From Tamarix chinensis (Eukaryota; Streptophyta; Magnoliopsida; Caryophyllales; Tamaricaceae): a stretch of DNA of 64,000 nt. The notes under the pieces were generated by a model. It saw only the letters and a program-made list of their open reading frames with translations, searched no databases and was not told the DNA's origin. A program made the position numbers and the translations under genes. The stretch spans positions 61,935,701-61,999,700 of the forward strand of contig CM060181.1 of NCBI GenBank assembly GCA_030549775.1. Direction: 5' to 3'. Positions 22,250 through 35,849 of the stretch are shown here, one piece after another (position 1 is the first letter of the stretch; every line of letters begins with the position of its first letter).

Positions 22250-22623
22250 AGATTATATTTTGAATTTAAAAGTTAGGATAATTGACCAGATGTATTTTAC
22301 CCACTGTATTGGGAAGTTTTTGTTCCTTAGGTTATTTAAACTATTGGTTTTGATTCTTGTATTTGGATTTTTTAAACTCTCATACTCCTTCCTATCTATA
22401 TTACTGTTGCTATCTCTGTTATCATTAGTATTGTCTTAATATTATTATGATAATGCATCTTTTCATTAGTTGTTCTATTTTTCCTTGCATCAGGCATGGA
22501 TTAGGTGATGATCAGATCTCTCTCATGGTTGATGTGGTGGTTAAATTCCCCAGTTTTGGTTTTCAAATACTTCAGCATTTTCCTCAAAACAAAATTTTTT
22601 GGTTCAAAAATTGGAGATGTTAC
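22250..22623 (+). mobile_element. LTR end of element B family, plus-oriented fragment
   Basis: The reverse complement matches the first ~375 bases of the element B LTR (ATGCCTGATGCA, AACCATGAGAGA, then CAATTTTTGAACC toward the end). It ends GGAGATGTTACA at 22623. The peptides at 22447-22696 are noise. Confidence 0.65.
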
Positions 22624-22786
22624 ACTATTAGCTAGGATTTTAGGAGGTTCACCTAGCTTCCAAGTTATTTTAGCACAAGAAGAAGGAAAAGCCTAGCAAT
22701 GAGATTCGCTAACATGCTATCTAAGATCACCTATAGATGAAGTAAAGATTAGTTTCGAAAAAACTAATTGAAACATAGAATGATAG
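22624..22786. other. Unassigned sequence left of element B
   Basis: 163 bases with no coding signal, the left flank of the element B target. Together with the DNA from 33334 it is the host sequence of that insertion, probably an older repeat. Confidence 0.35.
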
Positions 22787-22791
22787 AAAAC
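22787..22791. repeat. Target site duplication of element B, left (AAAAC)
   Basis: AAAAC before the LTR start TATAACTCC; repeated at 33329-33333 after the right LTR end. Confidence 0.8.
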
Positions 22792-22901
22792 TATAACTCC
22801 CCCAATTTTAGAACCAGAAAATTTCATTTTTAAGACAATGTGAGGAGTTTGAAATACAAAATTGGGGAATTTTACTGCCACATTAACCATGAGAAATGTG
22901 T

Positions 22902-22995
22902 CATCATAACCTAACCCATGCCTGATGCAAAATAAAATGGAACAAGGACATCATAACCTAACCTATGCCTGATGCAAAATAAAATAGAACAAGGA
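22902..22995. repeat. 47-bp tandem duplication private to left LTR of element B
   Basis: Units at 22902-22948 and 22949-22995 differ at two bases. The right LTR has a single copy around 29965-30007. Confidence 0.85.
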
Positions 22996-24424
22996 ACAAC
23001 ATTATAGATAAAATGAACTTGATAGTTTTACAAAATCAAATACAAGAATCTGAGCCAAGAGTTTAAATAATTGGAAATAGAAAAACATCCCAACACAATG
23101 AGCAAAATATTAATAACCGATTAGCCTAACTCTTAGGCATAATCATAAAACTCAAATGCCAAGGAATGGCCTTCTTATGGCCTATGTCAGCACCCTTATC
23201 GTACTCTAAATGAGAGTCTTAACCCTACAAATCATCCTCTATTCCTTAGACCAAAAGCCGAACCATCATAGTGAGCACACAAGTAAAGTATAATTATGGT
23301 GAAGTACTGGTAAAACATACTACCTAAAACATAGAAGGCTCATGCAGCACATTAAAGTCAGATCACAACATGGTGAAATGTTAACAATATAACTCAAGTA
23401 CAACATAGCATGCTTGCAAGGAAATCAAGGAAGTATAGAAATACAATAATACATGTAATGCATAAGAATGTAAACCTTACTAGGGTTCTTCCTTTAGTGA
23501 CCACACAATTTCCTATTAGTAAAATAGTTCGTTCAACCACACCCAGTTCTTCACTATGAAGAAAAGTCATGGAAGTGAAAATAATCACAATGGGATACCA
23601 CACCCATCACAAAAGGTCAGAATTCATCAAAGTGGCTTTCTTCCTGGATACCACACCCATTATACATCGAGTAATCTACCACTAATAAGGATAGAACACC
23701 CAACACAAGTGGTTAAAGTACACCAAGGGGGCTTGTACTGGGATACCTCACCCGCCACACCTTAAATGTCTCTACCGTGAGGGCTAAAAAGTTAGGTTAC
23801 AACACCTGCCTAAGCAATAGACAATACAAAGTGCCAGGGGGCTTGTACAAGGATACCTCACCCACCTATTCGTGACACCGATGCTACACTGCCATGTAAT
23901 AGTATAATAGTAAAGCTCAAATATATGCATACACCCCCTACCGACCGCAAACCATAAGTGAAGAAAATCAGTACTGAGTGAAAAGTAATAACGAAGAGTG
24001 ACCCACCTACTAACTTCTGTTAACTACCCTAAGAGTCAGAGAAAAAGGCTTGAACGAAATCTTAACCCATTAATTATGTTTAAGTGATATCACAAATCAC
24101 AACAAAGTCCACACATAACCAAATTGGGTGTATCCAAGTGATAAAACCAAACACAATTGAAATCCATTACTTAACCAAATTGGGTGTTTCCAAGTGATAA
24201 CACCAAACACATCACAAGGCATTAAAGCCACCAATCAGGTGTTTAAAGATGACCCCAAACATAACCAAAAAAATAAAGTTTGAAATATCATCATATTCAC
24301 TCATATTACATTGGTCAATCCTAATTGAAATCCTAATTAAAATGTTGTAAAAACATGGAATTACTAATACCATATGGCCCAAGAGAAACACAACACTTCT
24401 CAACAAACAAGTCAGCTTCCAGAA

Positions 24425-24870
24425 AGACTAGTCATCTGCCCTTCAGACTAATCGACTAGTATGGTCATACTAGACCTACACCAAAACAAAACTAGAGCAC
24501 CAATTCACTTGTTGGCCTCACCGATTGATTGCTCATGTGAACCAATCAACTAGTTTGGTCCAACCAATCAATGGGTCTGACCAGAATACAAATAATTTTA
24601 GTCTATAGAGAAATAAATTGATGGGTTGAACCAATCGATTGACTTGTCATAGAAACCATTCGACTGATTTGGTTTAACCAATCAATGGCTCTAGGTTGAT
24701 ACCAAACCATTTTGTTTGTAGGGACACTTGCTGATGGGTTTGGCTAACCGATTGATTGTTTACCAACCCAATCAACCAATCTCATGAACAACTGATCAAA
24801 AACCCTAAGCCATTTGATAGATGGAAAAACCAGTCGATGGGTTCAAGGAACCAATTGATTGATCTGGGCA
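24425..24870. repeat. Array of degenerate palindromic motifs (AACCRATCGAYTGGTT-like), left LTR of B
   Basis: Roughly ten partly self-complementary motifs, for example CCAATCGATTGACTTG and ACTAATCGACTAGTATGG, spaced about 30-50 bases, alternating with GGTC/GACC words. The same region recurs at about 31470-31935. Confidence 0.65.
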
Positions 24871-26410
24871 AAACACAACCCAGTCTTTTGAAACACACAC
24901 CAAATTCCACCACACCTTACCATATTTATCCTAGCTTGTTTCTTTGTGAAAACACAAAAAAGGTACATTTCAAATAAATAGACTCACATGGATACATGGT
25001 AAGGTACATATTTAAACAAATCATGCTCAACAACCAATTTTATGTTTAAAATTAGAGGATCTCAAAAACATTTAATTGGGAAGAATTATACCACATGATC
25101 ATAATCATGTAAACACTAACACATGGAACACCAGTATACCACATAAACCTATTTATGATAAAGATAAGAATGCCTTACCTTGAAGTAATTTATTTAGCAC
25201 AAAATTCCTATTGGATGGTTTTCTACCAAAACTTTGATTCCTAAGAAAATGAAAGTAAAAACCATTAAAAATCATCTTCCAAAACTTTATCAAAACTAAA
25301 AAAAAAATCAAAAAGAGAAGAGAAATATAAAACATGACCTTTTATCTCAAAACAGGTTGCTAAAACGAAGCTGAAATCCCCAACTTTTCTCTACCTTAAT
25401 TCTTCCTTGCTTAAGGAAAGGAAGAGAGAATTGAAACTAACAGTAGAAGAAGAGAAAAGTACAAAATGATTGCAAGATCAAGGAGAAAGAAAGAGAGAAC
25501 CTTTGTTTTCTCTCAAAAGACGAAATAAGAGAATAAAATGGAAGGGTGCTCAACACTTTGTGAAATTTCCACAATGAGAAGGGAGAAGGGAGAAATAACA
25601 TAAGAGAGGTATGATAATGGATCAACAAATAGGAAGTATAAGAGCAAGTTGGTTGACATTCTCAAGGAAGAGGGGAAATAAGACTTGTGAGGTTGAGTGT
25701 GGGCAAGCTAAGATGTGAGGCTGACTTGATGGAGTGGTGGGGGATTGAGTGTAGTCATAAATGGGTATGGTAGTGGGATAGGAAGTTAGGTATGGGTACA
25801 CAAGTCAAACTCACATCCCCTACTACAAAAAGAGAGAAGAAGAGGTGAAAGAGAAGAAAAAGGGAGGCTTGGCTCCAAAAGTGTCTATTTGGGAAAATTT
25901 TTGTAATTAAATTATATAATGATCAAATTGATGTGAAAATATTCTGAGAGTACTAAAACACACTTATTAGCATAATCAAACTCAAATTAGAATTTTTCAT
26001 AATCATTAGAGAGAAATTCAAATCAAAATTAGAAATGGATCTGAAATTGCAAGCAAACTAGTTGATCGGTTTTGGAAAGCCAATCAACTCATTTTTTGAA
26101 CATAGGAACGCAAATTTCGCTACTGCACTAGTCCATCGGTTATGTAAACCGATCCACTAGTGCACCTGAAATTCATATTTTTATTAGAATTTCAAGCCTA
26201 TTTCAAAATCAAAACTCATTTTTTTATATCAACATAATTTTAAATAAAATTTGGAGTATAGCATAGGGTATTACAACACTACCATATTAAAAGAGACTTC
26301 ATTTCCCAAGTCCACAAAAGAAACATGTTCTCGTAAGCTTAAATCATAAGTACTCTTAAGCCATCAACTACAATAGTATAATAACTAAGGGTTAATATAC
26401 AACTAAGGGG

Positions 26411-26430
26411 TACTACCCCCTTAAAGGAGG
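26411..26430 (-). other. Second polypurine-like motif downstream of element B pol
   Basis: The minus strand reads TTTAAGGGGGTAGTA just past the chromodomain. CTACCCC starts 138 bases from the LTR border, the same distance as in element C. Confidence 0.5.
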
Positions 26431-26452
26431 AGGTGTTACCGGCATGATGCAC

Positions 26453-26640
26453 TTAAGTAAATAACTCTGGATAGTTTGGCTTGATCTCCTCCTTAAACTC
26501 CCAAGCAGCCTCCTCTGCCCCATGACGTGACCACAAGACCTTCACGAATGGTATGTTCTTTGAACGCATCTCCCAAGTTTTGGAATCAAGGACCCGCAAT
26601 GGATGCTCCTCGCACATCAACAACTCATTGAGTTCAATCG
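26453..26640 (-). pseudogene. Element B chromodomain
   Basis: C-terminal integrase extension: HPLRVLDSKTWEMRSKNIPF then VKVLWSRHGAEEAAWEFKEE, ending in NYPELF. The hydrophobic/aromatic pattern fits the chromodomain of plant chromoviruses, which in relatives guides integration to heterochromatin. This short segment is still open although the rest of pol is broken. Confidence 0.85.
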
Positions 26641-29600
26641 TCTCTAGCTGATTAATATATGATGGAACCAACACATACCTCCTCAACTAAGAGATGTGGG
26701 AAACGTTTTGCACACATGAAAGAACCATCGGCAAGGCAAGACATTAGGAAACCACTCCAGCCTAATCCAAAAATCTCCTACGACCAATTCAACCTGGGAC
26801 TAAGATTTCCCTTACGACCAAAACACGTCAGTCCCTTAGTCGGGAAAAATTTGAGAAGGACTCTATCCCTAACCTTCAACTCATCTACTATCCTCTGTAG
26901 ATCTGCATAACTCTTCTGCCTATCTTGGGCTAACTTCATCCGATCTCAAATTGTCTTGATATGCTTGGTAGTGTCCTCTACCATCTCATGTCACAGCACA
27001 ACCGTCTCACTAGTGTCTGTCCAACATACGGGACTATGGCACTTTTAGCCATAAAGTGCCTCAAAAGGTATCATCCTAAAGCTTACATGATGACAATTAT
27101 TGTAGGAGAACTCTACTAAATCCAAGTGATCTTCCCAGTTGCCCTGAAACTTAAGGATGCAAACCTAAAGAATATCCTCTAATATCTGGATAGTACGCTC
27201 AGTCTGCTCGAGTATAGCTAGATGGAAAGTTGTGCCCATATTAAGCTATGTCCCGAAAGGATCCTACAACTTCTGCCTGAAGTGAGAAAAAATTTGGACT
27301 CATGATCTAACATAATGTCCTTAGGCACCCTATGGTACCAAACCACATGCTTCCTGTAAGCATTGGCCATCTGCTCCATACTCCATGTCAACTTCATCAA
27401 TATGAATACCGCTGACTTAGTTAACCAATTAATCACAACCCAAATTAAATTCGAACCACTAAGGGTCTTAGGTAATCTAACCACAAAATCCATCGACATA
27501 CTATTTCATTTCCACTAAAGGACCTCTAATGGTTGAATTCAATCCACTGAACACTTGTGTTCTACCTTGTCCTTTTAACATGTCAAGCACTAGGCCATAA
27601 AGTGTGCAACCTCTTGTTTCATATAGGGCCACCAATAGATCTATCTCAAATCCTTATATAGTTTATCCTCTCTAAGATGGATGGAATAAGGTGCACGATG
27701 ACTCTCTTCTAGGATTCTCCTTTTAAGCTCACCATTGCTCTATGGAATTCACTACCATCCTCGAAAATAGATGCTACAATCCTCAAAAATCTCAAATCCT
27801 ACTGCTCTGCCCTTGGATCTCTCCTTCTTAATCTGCTCAAGCTTGACATCTCTTATTTGAAAAGATCAAATATCTTCAAAGATGGTGAGGGTGATCGAGA
27901 GGGTACTTATCCTCATCTTAATATCCTCGAGTCCAATGATCTCAATGATCAACTCTTAATGATCCTGCTAGATCCAATCTTAAAATATTGATGAATCAAA
28001 GGCATGTGAAGTCTTCCAACTCAAAGTATCTTGTATGACATTAAGCTTACCCTTGTTGTAGGTCAACTCTAAATTGTAGTCCTTAACCAACTCAAGCCAT
28101 CTCCTCTATCTCATGCTCAATTCCCACTACATGAAGATGTACATGAGGGTCTTATGATTTGTCTATAACTTATACAATACTCCATACAGGTAGTGTCTCA
28201 AGATCTTCAAGGCAAAAACCACTACAGCTAGCTTAAGGTCATGCGTAGGGTGGTTTTTCTCATGCTCCTTCAATTGGTGAAAAGCATAGGGCGCTACCCT
28301 CCCATGTTGCATCAACACGCACCCTAGCTCAAACTTGGATACATCACTATACACCTCAAATCCCTCCGTACCCAATAGCAAGGTAAGCACTAGACCTAAT
28401 GTCAACCTCCTCTTAAGCTCTTCAAAATCCTATGCCACTTATCGTCGTAAAAAAAGCATGTTTTCTTCGTCATCAAGTAGTTAAAGGACAAGCGATCCTA
28501 GAAAAGTCCTAGAAGAACGATCTGTAGTAGCCTCCTTAACCAAGAAAACTGCAAAATTCTCTGACATTCTTTGTTATAATCCACTCTGACACTGCTTAGA
28601 TCTTAGAAGGATCCATCGATACACTTTCCCTAAAAATGACATGACAGAGGAAAGCTACCTCATTTAAATAAAACTCACACTTTGAGAGCTTAGTGTATAA
28701 CTGACGAGTCCTAAACAACTCCAAAGCCTACTAAAGGTACTGCTCATGTTCCTCGCTAGTCTAATCAAAATATTGTTGATGAAGACCACAACAAACTAAT
28801 AAAAATACCGCTAGAAGATGTTGTTTATGAGAGCCTTAATGGAGCACTTGTGTGTTCGAAGGACATCTCATAGTGACCATACGTCGTCCTAAAAGCCGTC
28901 TTTGGTATATCCTTCTCCTCGATCCTCACCTAATGATATGCTAATATGAGATCTATCTTCAAAAATATTGTAGCCCCCACGCAACTGATCGAAGAGGTCA
29001 TTGATTTGTGGTAAAGTATAGCAGTTCTTCACCATAACCTAGTTCAACCCATGATAATCGATGCAAAACCTCAACCCACCATCCTTCTTCTTCAAGAAAA
29101 GAATTGGTGCTTCCCAAGGTAATACACTAGATTGATTGTACCCCTTCTCCAACAACTCCTCCAAGTACATATGCAACTCTGCCAACTCAGTTGACACCAA
29201 TTGATAGGGTGCCTTTGACAAAAGGATTTGTCCTTTGTAGAAGGTCTATTATGATGTCTATCTCATGCCCTAGTGGCATCCCCAAGATCTCATCAAGAAA
29301 CACATCTAGGAACTCTCACACCATCGAAATCTCCTCAACCAACGGCTTTTTGGCATCCAAATCCTAAACCGTGCACAAGAAGCGCTGGTACTCTTTCCTC
29401 ACTAGCGTACTGAGCACCATCGTGCATACCATCCTCACTGCAGGCCTAAGATTACACCTCCAAAAAGAGACCCTGGCACCCAATGCTCCTTTAAGAACCA
29501 TGCACTCCTGTGTGCAATCTATCAACGCCTAATATCTTGCGAGCATATCCATCCCAACTAAGGCTACATCCCAATATAGAATAGAACATGGAAGTCTATC

Positions 29601-29852
29601 CCTATATGGGATCACAATAGAAGTCTCTACCCTAATAGAAGGAACCAAATACTAACCATACCATTATTACACATAAAGGTAGCACATGGCACATAAGGCC
29701 AAAAGTTAGTCCTACTCTATAAACTTAAGGACAACTCCCAACCTAACCCAACACTCACACGTAGAAATAGGAATCTATAAGTTCAGATGGGACCAAAGAA
29801 ATTAATTTTAGTAAAACAACTTCAGGATTTAAAACATTAGGCTTTGCCGACT

Positions 29853-32800
29853 TCTAACACCCCCATTTTTTGAACCAGAAAATTTCATTTATAAGACAAT
29901 GCGGAAGCGGTTGAAACAAAAAACTGGTGAATGTTAATGCCACATTAACCATGTGAGATGTGTGATCATCTCCTAACCCATGCCTGATGCATGGCAAAAT
30001 GAAACAAGGAACAAAAGAATGCATGATCATAAGATTAATGTGACAATATAAGGAATCCTAGCTATGAGTTTAAATAACTAAAAATACGAAGACATCCCAA
30101 CGTAGTGGGAAAAATACTAATAACTGGTTAGCCAAACTCTTAGGCATAATCATAAACCTCCAACCCTAAGCAACAACCCTCTAATAACCAGCATCATCAC
30201 CCTAAGCGCACTCAAACTAAGAGTTGTAACCCTACAAATCATCCTTTACTTCACGGACAAGAAGTCGGATAATTATAGTGAGCACACAAGTGAAGTATCA
30301 GTACAGTGAAGTACTGGTAAAATATACTACCTAAAACATAGAAGGCTCATGCAGCACATTAAAGTCACATCATAACATGGTGAAATTATAACCATACAAC
30401 TCAAGCACAAAATAGCATGCTTGTATGGAAATCATAGAAGTATAGAAATACAGTAACACATGTAATGCAAAAGAATATAAACCTTACTAGGGTTCTTCCT
30501 TTAGTGACCACACAAGTTGCTATTAGTAAGCTAGGTCGTTTAACCACACCCAATTCTTCACCATGAACAAAAGTTATGGCACCACAAATAATCAAAATGG
30601 GATATCACACCCATCACACAAAGTGAGGATGCATAGAAGGGGCTTTCTTTGGTGATACCACACGCACCACTTATCGAGTACACCTGCCCCAAATTGGGAT
30701 ACCACACAAATCACACATAGTCGAAGTACACCAAGGGGTCTTGTACAGGAATACCTCACCCACCACAACTTGATTGCCTCCGCTGTAAGGGGTAAAAAGT
30801 TGGGATACCACACCTATCTAAGAAATGGGCAATATTAAATGCCAGAGGGCTTATACTAGGATACCTCACCCACACATACTGGACACTGATACCATGCCAA
30901 CCTGCCATGTTATAATCATAAAACTCAAAGAAATGTGCATACCCTTTACCGATCATAATTTGGTAGAGAAGGAAAAAAGGTACAAAGTGAAAAGTCATAA
31001 CTAAGGGCGACCTGCCTACTAACTCCCGACAACTACCCCAAGAGCCAGAGAAAATGGCTTGAACTAAATCTTAACCCATTAATTATGTGTAAGTGATATC
31101 TAAGATCACAATAAAGCCCACACATAACAAAATTGGGTGTTTCCAAGTGATAACACAAAACACAATTGAAATCTATTTCTTAACCAAATTCGGTGTTTCC
31201 AAGTGATAACACCAAATACATCATAAGGTATTAAAGCCACCAGTTGGGCATTTAAATATGACACCGATCTCATCACAAGGCATAGAAACCTTTAATTGGG
31301 AGTTTAAAGATGACACCAATCTTAACCAAAAACCATGTTTCAAATGCCATCATGGTGACTCATATTAAATAAGGCCAATCTTAATTTAAATCCTAATAAA
31401 ATTGGGAAAAAACATGGAAGTACGAATACCAAAAGGCCTAAGAGAAACACAACACTTCCTAAGAAACCAGTCGGCATCTAGCTGGACCAATTGATCTGTC
31501 ACTAAGACTAGTCGACTTGTCTAGTCATACTAGACATGGACCAAAATAAAACCAAAGCACTAGTTGACTAATTGGCCTCACCAATTGACTATTCATGTGA
31601 ATAAGTCGACTTGTTTAGTCTAACTAGTTTATTGGTCTATGTGGAGACCAAACCATATTGGTCTGCAAAGAAACCAATCTATAGGTTTGACTAATCAATT
31701 GAATGGTCATAGAAACCTTTTGACTAGTTTGGTCTAGTAGGTTGATAGGCCTAAGCTAGAGACTAAACAATTTGGTCTACAGGGACACCAGTCGATAGGT
31801 TTCACCAACCACTCAACTATTCTTCAAAACCAGTCAACTGGTTTACCAAACTAATAGTATTATCTCCTAATCAACCGATCAAAAACTCTAAACCATCTGA
31901 CTGGTCACAATACAAGTCGATGGGTTTAAGAAACTGATCAACTATTCTGGGGAAAACACAACAAAGACTTACAAAACACACACCAACTTCCTCCACACTT
32001 AACCATATTAACCCTATCATGCTTCCATGTCAAAACACACATAAAAAAATATATGTTGCACGCATAGTTACTTATGGATACATGGTAAGGTACCTATTAA
32101 AACAAATCATGCTCAACAACACATTTTATGCTTAAAATCAGACGATCTCAAAAACACTTACATGGAAGGATTTATACCACATGCTCATACATGGAACACA
32201 ATTAGATACCTCATAAACCTATTTATGTTAAAGATAAGAATGCCTTACCCTAAAGTAATTCTTCTAGCACAAAACTCCTATTGGATGGCTTATCTAGTTG
32301 AACATTGATTTCGAAGAGAATAAAAGTAAAAACCATTAAAAATTATCTTTCAAAAATTCAATAAAACTAAGAAATATCATAAGGAGAAGATAAATACAGA
32401 ACACCGCCTTTTGTATCAAAACTACATGCTAAAATAGAAGCTGAAATCCCTAACATTACTCAACCTTAATTTTTCCTTACTTAAGGTAAGTAAGAGAGAA
32501 CTAAAGTCAGGATTATAAGAAGAGAAAGTAACACAATTATTGTAAGATCAAGGAGAAAGTTAGAGAGAACCTATGCTTTCTCTCAACAAAAGGAAGAAAA
32601 GAAGAAAATGGAAGAGTGCTCAACACTTCATGAAATTTCCATAAAGTGAAGGGAGAAGAGAGCAATAACACATGAGAGGTATGATAATGGATATATAAAT
32701 GAGAAGTATAAGGGTAAGTTGGTTGACTTTCTCAAAGAAAGAGGGGAAATAAGACTCATGAAACCAAGATATTAGGCTGACTTGATGGAGTGGTGGGGGT

Positions 32801-33328
32801 TGAGTGCAATCAGAAATGGGTATGGCAGTGGGATGGCAAGTCAAGCATGAGTGTGCAAGTTAAACTCACAGCCTCTACTACTAGAAGAGAAAATAAGAGG
32901 TGAGGGAGAAGAAAAAGGGGAGGCTTGCCTCCAAAAGTGGCTTTTTAAGAAAATTTTGCTAATTAAATAGTGTAATGATCTAATATATGTGAAAATACTC
33001 TCAAAGCACTAAAACATTCTTATTAGCATAATCGAACTCAAATTAGACGTTTTCATAATTGTTAGAGAGAAATTCAAATCAAAATTTGAAATGGATCTCA
33101 AATTGCAAGCAAACGAGTTGATCAGTTTAGGCAAATAACTCGACTAATTTGTCGAGAACATGAACCTAAATTTTCCCAACGCACCAGTTAATCAGTTATG
33201 TAAACTAGTCAACTGGTATGTTTGAAATTCACATACAATTCCAAGATCATTTCAAAACTAAAACTCATTTATTTTATATCAACATAATTCAAAATAGAAT
33301 TTAGAGTATTTTAGGATGGGGTATTATA
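29853..33328 (-). mobile_element. Element B 5' LTR (right copy)
   Basis: Starts TTCTAACACCCCC (degenerate TG) and ends GGGGTATTATA. Same internal order as the left LTR, including the palindrome-rich region (about 31470-31935). Confidence 0.85.
31470..31935. repeat. Palindromic motif array, right LTR of B
   Basis: Counterpart of 24425-24870 with motifs such as AACCAGTCAACTGGTTTACC and AATCAATTGAATGGTC, more diverged. Related short motifs also appear near both LTR ends (about 26060-26165 and 33110-33220). Confidence 0.6.
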
Positions 33329-33333
33329 AAAAC
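33329..33333. repeat. Target site duplication of element B, right (AAAAC)
   Basis: Exact match to 22787-22791. Confidence 0.8.
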
Positions 33334-35433
33334 AAATCAATTTTATCAAAAACCACTTATACAATAAGGGTTTACAACCGCAATACATCAAATCAATCAA
33401 TTTTAGAGAACTGAACCAAACATTGAGTTAGAAGCACAATTTAACTGATTTTAATTCAGAACTAAATGATTAATGTATGAAAGAATCAAACACAACTAAA
33501 ATTCAAAAATTTATTCCTAAAAATTAGGGATATAAGGCAACAAATACAAATCCAGACAATTGAAATCAATTAATCAAAATTTAAGTTGTTAGAGTATAAT
33601 GAAGGTCATTTCAAACAATTCTATAAAATCAATTTCAGAACAAAATAATTACACAAGTAACTAATTTCAAAATTAATTTTGAGAAACTAGAGTTTTAGGC
33701 CTAAATATGCAATTTGGTTAAATTTTATGAATTTATTTAAATTCAATGTTTAGAAATGCAATTATTCTTATTTTACATCATATTATATACTTAGTTGATT
33801 AAAAACACTAAACGAAAGACCTAATTTAATACCATTAGGGTTTTTCGGGCTGAAATGTAAAGTAGGTCAAAGCTTACTAAAATAACTAAGATGAATTGGA
33901 ATTAAAATTAAAAATATTCTAAAATTAAATTATATAGTCATTTTAAATTAATAACTCAATTACTCAATCCATTTTATATCTGCAAGAGTTTTGACTTAAA
34001 AAATCAATTTCTATAGATTTCTCACAATTTCCTCAAACTAATACTTCCAACACAAAATTGAATACATTTTAAAGCCTAAAGTATTATAAATTTATCAAAA
34101 ATATCTCAATCTGATGAATCCAAGAAATATAGACATAACTAAGTCAAAGTCTCAACTTTCAAAAATCAATCATATACCACACAATTCACCATCCAAATTA
34201 ATCATACAACTCATGTACACATAATTCAGCAATCAACTTAGCTTATCATAAGCTATCTTATTTAAAATTAATCAAGATAAAACTTAGAGTTTGAGGTATT
34301 TATACAATATGAATTACTATGAAATTTGGGGGGGATAAAGGTTGTTGGAGCTTCACTAGTGGTCAAGGACCACTTGTTGGTTGTTGGGTGATGCTCATCG
34401 ATAGTTGGTGGGCTTTGAGGTGGTCAAATGCTGCTACTATTGGAGCCTTGCTGCAGTACTGCACCCTAGCATTTACAACATAGAGTGGTGTCATTATGGT
34501 GTGGTCGGGTGATGGTTATGGTGAGGTGATGTGGTGTTGTTGAGTGATGAAGGAGAAAGGGAGGGAGTAGGGGGCCTGCCAACCATTTTTTTTACAAAAT
34601 ATCTGACTAACCTAGATAAATTAAAAACATAAAATAAGAGATGATAGATATTTCAATTAGGATAAAATAATAAAAATAAACCTAAAAAATCTACAAGTAA
34701 ATTTTTTTGAGAATAGTGAATCCTAAATGATAAAAGCTTTTCTTAAAAATCATTTACAGTACTTATTAAAAATAGAAACACGATTTCAAAATAATATTAA
34801 ACATACATTTGAGAAATATTTTTAGAAAACTTTGAGCGACATTAATTAATTTAAAATATTTTTTAAAAAAGATTCTCCATAAATAAAATTGGAAGAAATG
34901 TGAGAAATAAAATCATAAATAAATTTTAAAATCCTTTTTAATTTAAAATTTACAAAGATCTTATCGACCTCATAAAAGAATAAATTCAACGATGAAATTA
35001 TTTAATACGGATAAATTTATAAAAATAATTTTACACTTTAAATAAATATTATAAATCAAAATTCTTTATTTTCATTAACAAAATATAACCTTAAAATTTT
35101 GTCATAATTATAGGAGGAGAAATATTAAAATCAAACCCAAAAAAATTCAAAATATATGTTTAATGAAAATTGAATTACATGAGTTTATAAAATCATAATC
35201 ACGAATGAATTTATTTGGAATAGTCTACAATGATAAACTATTAAATAAATTTCATTATAAATTCAAAAATATTAATAAAACCATAAAAGAAATTTAAAAC
35301 ATTAACATAAATTTACAAGAAACAAGATGTAAATAAAATAACTCAATTAAAATCAAATTTAAGGATAAAAATTATAAATCAACATTGATATTTATTAAAA
35401 ATAGACTTTTGAGAGCTGAGGTGTTATAGTTAG
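33334..35433 (-). mobile_element. AT-rich LTR-like remnant, family unknown
   Basis: About 2.1 kb of very AT-rich DNA with a G-rich island (about 34330-34580), ending GAGGTGTTATA at 35433, like the right border of minus-oriented LTRs here. No primer site, polypurine tract or coding remnant is seen. It probably hosted element B. The left end was not identified. Confidence 0.4.
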
Positions 35434-35849
35434 TTGTTTGGTGATGTTGGTCTAGAGTTAAACTTAAGTACTAGGTTTGTAATTCTTTATTTCTATAGTA
35501 GATAGTAAAAGAGGTGCGACACTAGTCATGGGCATAGATAAGAGTTGATCACATCACACAAAATCTCTATGTTCTTTACTCTTTTATTTTTTTTGTTAAC
35601 TTACATACTATAGGAGTCAATAATGAGAACAATATCCAATTTAGTAATATAAATAGATTCCATCAAAGCCAAAAAAAAATCATATTTCGCACAAAAGTTA
35701 AAATTTAGTAATACTTAATTCACCCCCTATTGATTGTACTTATGAGAACAAATAATTAGTATTAGAATAGGTTATTCTCCAAAGAGTGATATCTATAGAA
35801 TTATGAGATGTTTTAACATGGTGGGTTTCAAGATATAGGATCTATGATT

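Larger units (their letters stand above)
22792..26275 (-). mobile_element. Element B 3' LTR (left copy)
   Basis: Starts TATAACTCCCCC (TG mutated to TA) and ends GGGTATTACA. It carries a 47-bp tandem duplication at 22902-22995 (CATCATAACCTAACC...) that is single in the other LTR, and a region of palindromic CCAATCGATTG-like motifs at 24425-24870. Confidence 0.85.
26276..29852 (-). pseudogene. Element B pol (partial protease, RT, RNase H, integrase, chromodomain), non-functional
   Basis: On the minus strand: protease end LGMDMLARY (about 29520-29580); reverse transcriptase from about 29260 ([18 protein letters not shown]), where the catalytic FIDD motif reads FINN (codons at 28772-28777), abolishing polymerase chemistry; RNase H ([17 protein letters not shown], about 28360-28405); integrase core (SMDFVVRLPKTLSGSN, PKDIMLDHESKF, about 27240-27499) with the second catalytic Asp replaced by Asn in IWVVINWLTKS; chromodomain 26453-26640. 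Many stops and shifts. Gag is absent. Polymerase order and chromodomain place it in Tekay/Del chromoviruses. Confidence 0.85.
22792..33328 (-). mobile_element. Element B: degenerate Tekay/Del-type Gypsy retrotransposon with long LTRs
   Basis: LTRs at 22792-26275 and 29853-33328 (about 3.48 kb each) flank a 3.58-kb internal region, with TSD AAAAC on both sides. Minus-strand order is partial protease, reverse transcriptase, RNase H, integrase and chromodomain, that of chromoviruses. Gag and the protease N-terminus are missing, and the primer site is nearly unrecognisable (GGCAAAGCC for TATCAGAGCC). By eye the LTRs differ at perhaps one base in seven in the first 200 bases, so the insertion is old. 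Confidence 0.88.

Noticed and set aside
35434..35750. Intact 5' LTR of the Copia element
   Set aside because: Only the LTR end beside a decayed primer site is recognisable. No LTR start and no matching 3' LTR was found.
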